Positions 20,482-31,785 of a stretch of 64,000 nucleotides of DNA are shown in pieces. Position 1 is the stretch's first letter; each line of letters starts with the position of its first letter. Both the position numbers and the translations under genes were made by a program. The notes beneath the pieces were generated by a model. It was not told the DNA's origin, made no database searches, and was given only the letters and a program-made list of their open reading frames with translations. The stretch is from Yamagishiella unicocca (taxonomy: Eukaryota > Chlorophyta > Chlorophyceae > Chlamydomonadales > Volvocaceae): contig BDSL01000023.1 of assembly GCA_003116995.1 (NCBI GenBank), positions 310,001 through 374,000 on the forward strand. The letters run 5' to 3'.

Positions 20482-22690
20482 ATGGCGCCGCCGCCGGGCG
20501 ATGGTCACGCCGGTGCCTCGACCGACATCGCCGAGGAGGTCATGGTGAAACCTGATGTCACGGCAAGGACAGTTGTTACGGCAAAAGCACAGGTCCTGAT
20601 CAAGCCAGACATCCTGATCAAGCCTGAGCTCCTAATCAAGCCTGCGATCTCAGTAAGGCCCGAGATCCAGGCGAAGCCCGACGCGCTGACAGAAGCCTCC
20701 CGCATCTGGCTGCCCGAGCTGGTGCAGCGCATCGCGAGCTTCCTGCCGCACAACGAAGTGCCGTGCACTGTACGACTGCTCAACAAGGCCGCCGCCGCGC
20801 AGTTTCGGAGCGGGCACCACACCACGGTGCGCCTTTCGCTGCCGGCACCCCGGCGTGAGTTCGCCTGGCGCTGGGGCCAGTCTGGCTCCATGCGCGCGCT
20901 GGCGCTGAAGCAGCGCCGCCAGCTGCTGTGCCTGACAGCACGAACCGGTTGCGTAGCGAACCTGGAGGTGGCGGCTGCGGGCGCGGGATGCTTGCTGACG
21001 GCGGAGGTGTTCGAGGCCGCCGCTGCAGCGACGCAGCTCGACGCCTGCCAGTGGCTGAGGCAGCAGGGGTGTGCCAGGGGCAACGCGCTGTCTGCCGCGG
21101 CCCGGGCGGGGCATCGCCTCGCGTGCGAGTGGCTGCTGGCAGGGGGGTGTCCCTGGAGCGAGGCCGCGCCACGCGCGGCCGCGCGCGGCGGCCACGTGGG
21201 CCTTATGGACTGGCTGCTGCGTCAGCGCCCCGCGGCGGCGGCGGCGGCGGCGGCGCGTGAGAGGCGCCCGGCAATGGGCAAGCTGCTGCGCGCTGCGGCC
21301 AAGGGCTGCGAGCTGTCGGCCCTTCAGCGGCTGCACAATGACTGCCTGGCGTCGTACAGCGACGACGATGACCGGCAGCAGCAGCTGCTGCAGCAGCCGC
21401 AGGCGCTGCTGGCGGAGGAGGACGGGGACGCCATCCTGGCGGCCGCAGCCGGCAGCACGACGACCGACTGGCGGGCCAAGGTGGAGTGGCTGGAGGGGCT
21501 GGGTTACCCACGCACCGCCGCGGCCTGTAAGGCCGCCGCGGCAGATCCCGATGCGTTGGAGCGCCTGGCGTGGCTGCGGCAGCGGGGCTACCCCACCAGC
21601 AGCATGGCGGTGCGTGCTGCGTCCGGCGGCGGCAACGTAGCCGCCATGCGGTATCTGCGGGAACACGGCGTCTTGCCGGACTCCCAGGCGACCTCGTTTG
21701 CGGCCATGAACGGCCACTTGGAGGCGCTGAAGGAGCTCCACGCGTGGGGGTGTCCGGTGGGTAGCTTGGACGTGTTTCTGGCGGCCAAAGGCGGGCACGT
21801 GCGCATGGTGGCGTGGCTGGTGGAGGCGCTGGGGGCCGCGGGGCAGCTGGACGCGGCCATCTACTCGGCTGTGGCGCTGTCGGGCAGCAGGGAGCTGCTG
21901 ACGTGGCTGCGCGAGCGGGGCTGCCCCTGGAGCCCTGGGGCGTTTTGGAGCGCGGCCAAGGCGGGCGGCAGCGAGGAGGCGATGGAGTGGCTGGCGGAGG
22001 AGGGCTGCCCGATGGAGGTGAGGGCGCGGCGTGGCGCGGCATGGCGCGATGGATGCCGAGGAGGACCGCGCAGGCATCAATGGTGGCAAACCGAGTATTT
22101 AGTACCTATGACGCAGCACGACGGCTATAGCGACGAAACCACACGATTCCGGAGGGGCGTTGAAGTGTCCCAATCAGGGAACCGTCCAGACTACACACGT
22201 TACCAGCTGACCCCGTGTTTTAAACTCTGCCGGCGCCTTTTCGGAATCACCTCCCCAGTGCCCTTACGGACCCCACTTCCCCCACCCCACCGCCCCCCGT
22301 CGAGTAACCGGTTCGTTTTTACAACCCCGCCCCGCCCCCGGTTTTTCTTTCGTACATGGTTTTTCCTTGCAAACTCCCTCCCCACAGGCCAGTGGGGAGC
22401 TCTTTGTGGTGGCGGGCCGCAACGGCGACCTGGCGACCCTGCGCTGCCTGCGCCGGTTGGGCTTCTCCTGGGGCCCGCCCGGCCGCACCTTCAACCGCTG
22501 CGTGCGGGAGGTCGGCTGCTGCCTGCCCGTGCTGCGCTGGCTGGTGGCGGAGGGCTGCCCAGTGGACTGGGCGGTGGCGGAGGTGGCGGCGCGGCGGCGG
22601 CGCGGCGGCGACACGGAGCTGCTGGCCTGGCTGACGGAGCAGCGACAGCGGTGCCAGCGGCGGCCGCACTGCGGCTGTGTGGTGCAGTAG
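20482..22690 (+). CDS. F-box-like / ankyrin-type repeat protein
   Basis: Two exons, 20482-22017 and 22388-22690, give 612 residues. The start MAPPPGDGHAG was chosen for its context (ACCAATGGCG); an upstream in-frame ATG at 20386 is possible. Residues 20-66 hold short repeats of the type IKPDILIKPELLIKP. Residues 74-110 (SRIWLPELVQRIASFLPHNE) look like a degenerate F-box. From about residue 165 to the end are many 30-residue units of the form AAAxGHxxxxEWLLxxGCPW, the diverged ankyrin-like repeats common in volvocalean genomes and in large DNA viruses, ending RRPHCGCVVQ. Such proteins are thought to be substrate adaptors; here that is inference. The intron (22018-22387) stays open in exon 1's frame, so a naive reading runs to 23007, but exon 2's repeat units continue only in the spliced frame. 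It holds an introner-like 3' element. Confidence 0.82.
22297..22332 (+). repeat. Introner-like 3' element, partial copy in ankyrin-gene intron
   Basis: CGAGTAACCGGTTCGTTTTT followed by ACAACCCC lies about 55 bases before the acceptor. It matches the 3' half of the family at 12514, 38181 and 41066. Confidence 0.6.
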
Positions 22691-22996
22691 CAGCGGGAGG
22701 CGGAGGAGCGCTGTTTGGTCAGGTCACGGCGTGGCGTGAGGGAGCGACGGGACAGGGTTGCGGCGCCCGCCGGGTGAGTCGGTTGAGTCGGTTGAGTCGG
22801 TTGAGTCGGGTGGGTCGGGAGACGGGCGGGCGGCGGGGCCTGCAGGGCAGGCACGGGAACAGGCACAGGCTGAGTGGGACAGTTGGGGCGCGGCGGGTAG
22901 GTCGCCCATGTACGACCAATGCCGTGTGTCGTGTGTCGTGGGCTCATGGGGGGAAGCAGGAGAGGTTTCGCGGAATAAGTTCAGCTGCTGCGCCGT

Positions 22997-23023
22997 ATAG
23001 GGTTTAGGGTTTAGGGTTTAGGG
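22997..23023 (+). repeat. Interstitial telomere-type repeat (TTTAGGG)
   Basis: Three successive TTTAGGG units, 300 bp downstream of the ankyrin-type gene. Shorter runs occur at 24792-24808 and 39240-39256. Confidence 0.9.
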
Positions 23024-23037
23024 GGATTTAAAGGAGA

Positions 23038-23067
23038 ACCCGCGAATCCACGGCTGACAAACCAAGG
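23038..23067 (+). repeat. Dispersed block shared with 32804-32832
   Basis: CCGCGAATCCACGGCTGAC followed by AAACCAAGG. The second copy, with few differences, is in intron 2 of the polymerase gene. Confidence 0.8.
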
Positions 23068-24280
23068 CGTGGGAAACAAACCAAGAGGCGGCCAGTGCGC
23101 GCATCCACTGGGGTAACGTCACGGCCACCCCTGCCGCCCTGCGGTTATCGCAACCACCCCTGTCGACCACCATCAACCACGGCCCTATTGTGAGCCCCGC
23201 CCGCCCTTACGCTACCTCTCGTTATCTCGTCCAGGCGGACCAACTGCACTACTACAACCCCCATGACACATCCATTACAATACTGGAGCGGCGGCGAAGT
23301 GCCGGCCTGGGCATCAGCTGTCTTACAGCTGACCGGCGGGCTCCTTGGGGGGGGGGCCGCAGCGGCCGTGCAGCTAGGGGGCGGGGCCGCGTGCTGCACC
23401 GGAGGTTCCGCCCCCGGAGCCAAGCACCCATGGCCCGAGCTCCCTGGGGGGAGGGGCCTCGTACTCCAGAGAGGGCGCACTGGATGGGGCTGCGGCGACA
23501 AAAGGGGAAACCCGCAGGCGCCAGAGGTGCGTGGGGGCTGAGGTGGTGCGGGAAGGGCTGTGGTGCGGGTAGGGCTGAAGTGGTGGGGGAAGGGCTGAAG
23601 TGGTGGAAGAAGGGCGGCGGTGGTGGGCTTGCTGCCTTATCCTGCTCCTGCTCCTCGCTTCCCGTGCCGTTGTGCCTGTCTTGTTGGTGTTGGCTGATTG
23701 TTTGAGGCGGACGTGGTGGGAGGTTGTCGAGTATTTCCGGTGATAGACCCCAATTCCAGCCGCACTTTCCTCACTCGTCTGCATCCGGTTGGTGCCCCAT
23801 GTCACTACGATTCCTGCCTCCCCTTGGCCCCCTCCCGTGGATTCGCGGATCCTCTTATCAACTCCCCAACATCTACCCTCACCACTCCCCTTCGCGCACA
23901 CGCGCGTACGCAACAACAAGGCTGCTGACCCCAGCTCCTATCGGCGCTCCTGCGGGCGCCATCCGGCACCAACCAGACTGCCTGGAGCGATGCAGGCGGC
24001 CATGTCCCTGAAGACAACGGTGGCGGCGGCCGCGGGCGCCGCGCAGTGGCAGCGGCGGCGGCGACAATGACGGCGGCGGCGGGGTGCGGCCGCCGTCGCA
24101 TCCATAGGGCCCCTGGGCGGTGGATTTGGTGGATGCGGCCTGGTGACGTGGTGCATGTTCGTGCAGCTGACCCTGCCTCCGCCACCTGGCCGCCATCAGC
24201 CATTAGCCGGCCATAAGGCTGAGCCATCGGCCGCCCATCATGCCGCTGGCCCGGCGGGGCGTCTCTAGGTCCCAAGAGCA

Positions 24281-24414
24281 ACCACCACCAACATCAACAC
24301 CACCAACACCACCAACATCACCACCACCAACAACAACACCAACACCACCACCAACAAAAACACCAACAACAACACCTCTACCAACACCACCAACAACACC
24401 AACAACACAGCGTC
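24281..24414 (+). repeat. ACCAAC/CAACAC low-complexity tract
   Basis: Imperfect trinucleotide and hexanucleotide repeat of about 130 bp. Confidence 0.9.
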
Positions 24415-27400
24415 CTTCAACGCCCCCCGGCTGTGCATCTACCCAGGATCCGTTTTCATGGCGCCGGGCCCTATGCGGCCCGGTGCACCCAGATCTTGAC
24501 GGCACGGGCGGCCTGCCGTCAAAGCACCCGAAGCGCATCCCTGGCCGCCCGGCAGCAAGAGCTTGGAGACGGTACAGCGGCAGCCCGCCCGCTCTTGCCG
24601 GGTAGCAAAGACCGACGTTAAACGTTACCTATCGTTTTTTTGGTAGATTTCGCGCATACGCACGATTCCATCGCCACCTCAACAGACGCGCAGGTGATCG
24701 CTGGTGTGAGCAGCCACGCAGGAGTCTTCGTGCATGGCTGGTTAGGCGGCATGCATCGCGCCATTACCGGGCGACTCGGCGAGTCAATTGAGGGGGTTTA
24801 GGGTTTACGATCGCGAGAGCCGCTCCGGCATCGCCTTTTGCAGCACAGCTGCAGCTAGTCGCGCTTTGCAGAGCTATTGCTGCGGAGGCGGCAACTGCGT
24901 TGCCCGCCATACACGTCGCTACTCAGCCACCTGGAAGCAGGCTAGAGCCCCGGCGGGGGGTTATTGTACACGTATATGTGGAGCGCGTACGACCGTACGG
25001 CTGGCAGGGAAGCGGGGCTTCGGTACGTGTGCCGTACGTGTTGGCGGCGCCTTACATAGCATGTGGAAGGGTGTGGTATCATCATGTGAGCTGTAGTGCT
25101 GGCCATCGTCAGCTGGACACCGTCGCGAGAGGCAGGATGGCTTTCTGGTAGGACGTGCATACGGAATTATTGATCTTTAGGACTGTCGTACTGTATCATG
25201 TAATGATGAGAAGCGCGACCAGGAAAGCTGGTGTTATACTGTTTTTTGAGGTTCCCAGTGGTACGGGGTTTTGTTGTGATGGCGGTGATTTCTGGCAGTT
25301 CTGCACATTTTTTGTAGATTATAGCGTTGCTAAGAGCGGTAATTGCGACAGCGCATTCGACTGTCGGTTCGTTTTCCTTCATACATTGGTTTTAAGCTCG
25401 GACAGCTAGTCGCCCTGGTGAGCCGCGTGCCGAGAGCCGGTCGATGATCCTGGTGTGTGCTGCTGTCGTACGTGCGGGCCACCCGCCGCCGTCGTGCACT
25501 GTGGCATGCCCTAGCGACGGTGGGACACGCCCACCGCCCCTTTCCCTATCTGCGCCTTTCCAAGCCCACTGACGCCCTAGCACTGCCGCATCCTCGGGAG
25601 GTCCCTTCCCGTCCTCCGGAGCAACCTGTCCGCACGTGGGCAGCCTGGGGTGGTGGGCGGCTGCATGAGCAAACGGTGGCTTTTACCTCCTTGCCGGATA
25701 CGGACAAAAACCGTAAGATCCGTCGAACTGTCATTTTGTTGACATGTAAACCGCTGCGCGGCGTGTAAAACGGAATCCATGCCATCTGTTGTGTTCAACC
25801 GAACTGGGTCCGCCAGGGCCCTTGGGAGTCCGATGGACATGTTGCTCATGACGTGGCTGTCCTGACAGGAAGCACCCGACCATGCGTATGTGCGAATGTG
25901 CAGATACGCGTCTGCACAAGGCCATTCAAAGAAGTTGTGCACGTTGCATTACATGCCCCAAACCGAAAGCGAAAGGCCTGCGCTAGGCCGGGGCGTTCTC
26001 AAAATGTTCGCCCTGCACCCTTCACGCGCCAAATGCAACACTTCAACTGCAGGGGCCGGCGAAATCCGCCTCTGCTGTCTCCCGCGGCATCGCCACCGCA
26101 CCAGAGGCCGTGCGACTGACCTGACCGTGGACCTCTCCCCCCACACCACGCCACACCGCGCGACGATGCAGACGTCGCATCCCCATTCAGGACAAACACC
26201 ACTGCCGCCAATGCGCTTTTACGGAACTCGCCGCCGCCTTACATCGCGCGCGGTACATGTGAAGAGCCCTGTGTCCCTCTGAACTTGACCCAGGGGTACC
26301 ATGGCTCTGATACGCGCCGACCAGCGTATCTAACTATGTTGCGGAACTTTTATGTGTCCCCTACCAGCCTGGGCAGGGGTGCCATGGCCCGTCCCAAAGG
26401 GTCGCGCCGCTCGGATTTCGTCTGCAACGACACACAGACGGTTCCGCGTACGCAAGGTTTGACAGCTTGCCTTTATAGGCAATCCATTCGCGCCCGTAGC
26501 ATGTGAGTCAGCTAAGGTCCCAGCGCTTCGCCCACTCAGCAGCCACTGAACACACACAATAGCGGTGAAGTCACACACAAACACAGCCTCGAAAAAGGCG
26601 CTGCAGATCGGGCCTCTCCTGCTACCAAGCCAGCAAACTAGGCAGTCCTCGTCGATAACAGCTGGCGACGTGAAGACACGTTGTGACAGTCAATCAAAGG
26701 TACAAAGTATTTCCATCCGCGCCACCGCCGGGGTTACTCAGCAGCCACCACCGGCACGCGGCATGCGTCGCAAAACGTTTTCAAGACACTCCAGGGAAGT
26801 CACACGACAATCGAAGAACCAAAAGATGTAACCTGCCTCAAATGACGCGTGGGGGACGTCCAGGGAGGGCATCCGCACCACGAAGCGGGCCCCACGCGGC
26901 AAAAACGAGGCACTGCGACTGCACCCGACTTACAATACATCACAATACAGCACCCGGCCGCGTCACTGGCATAGCCAGGCTCTGACAGGCGACGCGAGTG
27001 CCTTCCTCCATACACGTACAATACATACACCCATACAAGGAACACGCCACACCAACAGCCCCCTTCTCGCGACGCCACTTTCGGGCGATGCCCCAGCTGA
27101 CCCGCCCCGCCAAGCCACTCTGCAGTCGCGTTTCCCTGGCACATCAACCGCCAATGACGCTTCAGCAATTCTACAGGAAAACCCCTGAACCCGCACAGCG
27201 TCGCAAGCTGCCGCCATGCCAAACCGCCAACCCCCGTCTCCCATATTCCGGACAGCAACCCGTCCATCCGCCTTCCTCACCGCAGCTATTCCGCCATCCC
27301 GGCCGGAGCGGCATTACCCAAGCCCATGTCTCCACAAGCCGCCAAACCGTCCGCGTCTTCACACCATTCCCGCCCCAGCCCTGCACGTCCATCGGATATA

Positions 27401-29483
27401 TGTAAAGTACATGCAGGACTGGGGGTTCCGGCAGAACCGGGATATGTTCACAGCACTGCTTCGCCTGGCCTCACGAGATGACAAACTCACCAAATCAACA
27501 TAACCACCAGACCTGTCGCCAATATCGGGCCGAGCTGGTGGTGTACAGATACCGCCGTCATACCCATCGCCGTCGTCCCCAAAGAATGATGTACGTCGCC
27601 GCCTGTCTAGTATGCTGGCGATGGGGTAAACAAGAAAAATCATACCGACACCATCACGCGCACCTGCGCCACAATTGCATAAGGGTTTCGCCACAAATAC
27701 TGTGTGATGCTCTCAAACCATCCACGTTACTTCAAATGACGACGCCACGATGTTGCTGCAGCAGCCGCTCCTGTTGTTGTTGTTGTTGTTGCTCGCCTCC
27801 TTTGTTGTTGTTGCACCATTACTCATTATGACTATAAAAAGCGACCGACCGACAGTACGACCCTGCGACCATTATATGCAGGAACCAAAAGATATCTTCG
27901 CCCGCCGCGACGTCAGAATGCATCACCAACTCCGGTCAGAAAGCCCCCGGAGCAACAAGCCACCACACCGCACACGTCAGGTGCACACTGCGCCAAACAT
28001 GACTCCCACCGTTCTCGGTAAGCCGCGGCAAACCGCCGCGAGCCAACGTCGTCCAAAGCACGGAATTGGGTTCACCGCCATTTCACCGCAAACCTCACGA
28101 TGCCAGGCGGCGTCGTGGCGGTGTGAGAGGAGGAGGCGCACAGCTGCACTCCTCCGCCCCTTCGCCGTCCACACCCATAACACCACCACCGCCTACGACC
28201 GCTGCGAGACGAGCCGTGGCCGGCAGAGCATAGGCCCTCAGCGAACCGGCCCCGGGCGCCGTAAGAATGCAGACGCGTGCTGGCTGCTGCTCCAGGGCTC
28301 CCAGATCGCCCAATTCCGATTCCGTACATTCTCCACATGATTAATCCCACTCGACACTACATTCCACACGAATTTCTTGTGTCGTACGTCGTGCAAGGTT
28401 AGCGGCGAGTGATGCCAAGGAAGAATTAAGGCCCCAACGAATGTGGCTCCACTACCCCCGACACACAGAAAACTAGAGGACGACACACTCTCGACCCTGG
28501 CCCATACCAAGGGCGCGGAAGAAGTCGATTGTGTCAGGCGGGTGACACAGCGCTTAGCGGCACACACGTGTGTCACAGCCAGCACACATGCCCCCAGCAG
28601 ACAGGCGCATGATGATGCCATGTACGGAAATCGTGGGGTGGTGTAACCTCGACGTGTCGTAACCTACGCACCCACATTCGCACAAACAAATGATTTTACG
28701 GTCCACATCTGCGCCACAACTGCGATGACAACGACCACCAGGACATATGATCAACTACTGGTACACTGGCACCTCCGTCCCAAACAGCAGGAGCGGGGTT
28801 ACCGACGTCAAAGTTTATTTCCTAGCCCCAAACCACCTGGGGTACTGGGGGAACAAAAGGCTCCAGCGCGATCTAACGCGTTAGCCGCACGCAACAATAT
28901 GATCGGACCTGCTAGGTAGAGGAGCCGCCGAAAAAGCACCGCCCGAGGCGGTGCCTATTGCCGACTAAAGAGCTGGCGCTGACAGTGGAGCCCCAGACCA
29001 GGTGGCGAACAGAGATAGTTCCGCGCACTTCATCGCCGCTCGGCTGGCGTCGAGCCCAGCCGGACCCGTCAGGGCGATCTACAGCTCGCAGATCAGACAC
29101 GGCCTGCGATGGCAACTAGATCGCAGGCGGCAAAGCCGCCCCTTCTAGCTCGAAGCCATGGCCTGCTGAGGCAAGAGCCGCGCGGACCGAGCGAGACTGC
29201 AGCCATGAGGTTTTCCTGGTTATCAGACGCCTCCGGTGAATGAAGATGGGAGGCCCCTTGCTCCGGCTGTACGACAGATCCATGGGCGTCTTCCACTAAC
29301 CGACCCGTTTGCCCAATTGGTCATCGCCGCCGCCGTGGCTACCCGTACAAAATGTTGTACCCACGGCAAGCTCGCAATTTGGCGGCGGCGGCAATTCACA
29401 GCTGGGTTGCTTGGCCGGAATGGTACAGGGGAATCATCCCTGCAACGTCCCCGGGGGCTGCCAACGCATCTGCGGCAGCGCAC

Positions 29484-31436
29484 CTAGACCTCTGCCTTGA
29501 TCTCCTGCAAGACGTGTTCAGCGACGAGGCAGCGGCAGTTAGGGAGGGCAACTGGGCGCCTCAGCGTTGAAGAGCCTACATCCGGCAAAGGGCCTACATC
29601 CGGCAAAGGGCCTACATCCGGCTCACTAGTTTAGGACGAGCAATCCCCAGTTAAGAGGCCCCATCAAGACGAACATACCTGCGGCGGCCGGAATGCCGAA
29701 TGCGACGAGGACTGGAAGGCGACCGGCCCTCCCTCCTCCGGTCGTGGTGGAGGCGCGAGGAGGGTCAGAGGCACATGGTCCAGCAGCCCCCCACCGGCGG
29801 AGTGCTTGTCCTGCTGGTTGGCCGAAGAAGCACCTTCACCCGACGCGTCAGATGCAGCCGGGGTCGACAGCGCCTGGTCAGACCCGCCTGCAGACTCCGT
29901 AGCAGCAGCCACCGGACGCGCATGCTGCGGCTCCGGCTTGCAAACCCCGGGGCTGCCAGGGGGGAACAGCGGCCGGGGTGGCACCTCATCGGAGTTGGCT
30001 GTGTCCGTGGTTGCCGTGGCGCCTGTGCCGGCCGTGGTACCGCCTCCACTCGCGGCCGCTTGCGCGGCAGCAGCGGCGTTGGCTGCGGCGGCCTGCGCTG
30101 CGGCCGCCATCTGCTGAGCCATAAAGAACGGGTTCATCGCTGCCATTGCCGCCATTGGGAACATTGGCGGCATCATCATGGGCACATTGCCTGCGAAAGA
30201 GTTATGGAAAGGGTATTCAAGAATACACAGGACGAGGCCATAACAGCATATGAGGGAAGCTGCTGCGTTGGCATGCCGGAATGACAGGCCAGAGCCCACG
30301 TAGACTTAAAGGGATACAATACTAGTGCCTTGTGATTTACGCTACGGATATCACGGAGAGAAATAAAGGCCTACCTTGCTTCTGCATCGCGTTAAGCGCT
30401 GCTGCTGCGAAAGCCGGCGGCGGACACATGAAGGGCGCGAAGAAGGGCCCCGGGAATCCAAACATCATGGGATGCATAAATGGAAAGGGCATCCCCGGGA
30501 ATGCCGTGGCCATGTGCGGGAAGCTTGACGGCTGAAGAGCAGAAGCCGGTTGCTGTTCCGGGCACTGCTGCGACCCTTGCCCCTGATCGGATTCAGTGGA
30601 TTGGTCCACTTTGCTGGCGGCAATGACCTGCGATCCATAGGGCAAAAAGCCGGCGGTGGCCGATGCGCGCATGTGAAGCCCAAAGGCCGCGAACGTGCAG
30701 CAAGATGTAAGGCCAAACATAATGTAGGGACATGACCTTTGACATAACGAGCAGCACACTTCCCCGGAAAAGCTCACAGGCCGGCAGTTTAGCCAGACCC
30801 CGCCCAAAGCAAAATGCATCGCGTTGACTGGCTTGGAGTGGCAAAATGCCCGGAGGAAGGACAACAAAAAAGCATATTTTTCATCCTCGCACAACATCCA
30901 AAGACCCGCCGTCGGGTCCTCGAAAGGGCAAAGTTCCGTGCAGCTCCCGCCCAACTACGCACCTCGACCTCCAGAGCTGTAAACCGGCTCTTGCGTTTGG
31001 TAGCACCAGCCACACGCATAAAGTGCTTTTGTGCGTGGCTGGCCACCTGTGTCGGCGTACGCGAAGGCACAAAAGACTTGCTGATTTGCCTCCAGTTGCC
31101 CTTCCCCAGCTTGCGGAGGCCTTGAAGGAACGCCATGTGCTCTTCTTCCGTCCAAGGCTGACCTACAAGAGCAGAGCAGGCAGGTAAAGGCCACTTGCTG
31201 AAGTTTACCGTCGGACAAGGACGCGCGCCACGTCAGAAAACCCTTGCGCGCGTTAACCCACCTTTTCGACTGGCGTTTGCTCCATCACTCGAATTATGTT
31301 GGTCGTCTGATGTTTCTACATCCGGCTGGGGCGGTTCCTCGTGCGACATTGAAAGCAAAATGGATGCCGCCGAGCGGTCTCTGTCGCAGGGGGCTAGCAC
31401 TGGGTGCGAAGCCAGGGAAGCTGCAGGTGGTGACAT
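29484..31436 (-). CDS. SHAQKYF-class single-repeat MYB transcription factor
   Basis: Exons read leftwards: 31436-31262, 31162-30963, 30627-30375, 30190-29679, and a short last exon 29504-29484, giving 386 residues. If the last intron is not used the frame stops at 29664. The MYB domain spans exons 1-2 (about residues 57-112): [47 protein letters not shown]. This is the plant and algal MYB-related type that binds GATAA-like elements through one repeat; the diagnostic motif has His for the usual Tyr (SHAQKHF). The rest is low complexity: Gln/Ser-rich, then Met/Pro/Phe-rich ([29 protein letters not shown]), then poly-Ala and a Pro/Ser tail, plausible activation regions. A nuclear role is inferred. 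Start ATG at 31436 lies 349 bp from the divergent polymerase gene. Confidence 0.87.
29573..29623 (+). repeat. CCTACATCCGGCAAAGGG tandem, about three units
   Basis: Two full 18-bp units and a partial third lie in the last intron or 3' region of the MYB gene. Confidence 0.9.
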
Positions 31437-31785
31437 GGATGAACGGCAAAAGCCGCCCTGCGGGCTCTTGAGTGCGCGTAAAGTCCCGACTATTCTCCCG
31501 CCTCAGGCGGACCTCCAACCTTAGGTCACCCGCAAAGCCGTACGCAGCACGACAACCTTGCACAGCAACATACGGCAATGCAGCTATGCAATTGGGGTTT
31601 GGGCGTGTCCGCAAATGGCACAACGATTGGCCATCCATAACCAGTTCTGCAGCCAGAGCGACCGACTCGACAAATCGGCACGCAATCAATTCGTGTCGCA
31701 AACTCCCTGCGTACAACTCCCTTTCAAAGGTCTTATTGTCCCAAATGTAATCGACCCACTTCCTCCTGTCGTGACCTGACGCGCA
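31437..31785. promoter_or_regulatory. Putative bidirectional promoter (MYB / DNA polymerase)
   Basis: Only 349 bp separates the two divergent start codons, so this interval must contain both promoters and leaders. No TATA box is obvious. The assignment rests on geometry alone. Confidence 0.55.

Larger units (their letters stand above)
22691..29483. other. Long gene-poor interval
   Basis: About 6.8 kb without a gene I can support. It contains a short TTGAGTCGG tandem (22774-22810), telomere-type repeats (22997-23023 and 24792-24808), a dispersed block (23038-23067), an ACCAAC tract (24281-24414), a CTGTTGTTGTTG tract (27770-27792) and an 8-bp-stem hairpin (GCACCGCC/GGCGGTGC at 28936-28954). 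Open frames are short, overlapping and without recognisable domains. It may contain decayed mobile elements, but I could not identify their ends. Confidence 0.5.

Noticed and set aside
20650..22089. 479-residue open frame on the minus strand
   Set aside because: It is the antisense shadow of the GC-rich ankyrin-type exon; it has no domain, and the plus-strand repeats explain the openness.
20482..22690. Acquisition of the ankyrin-type gene from a giant virus
   Set aside because: Similar repeats occur in large DNA viruses, but the intron and base composition match the host, so there is no positive sign of transfer.
20386..23007. Single 873-residue plus-strand frame
   Set aside because: It reads through the 22018-22387 intron in the wrong frame afterwards; the ankyrin-like units resume only after splicing.
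22997..23023. Chromosome end
   Set aside because: Only three TTTAGGG units, with ordinary sequence on both sides.
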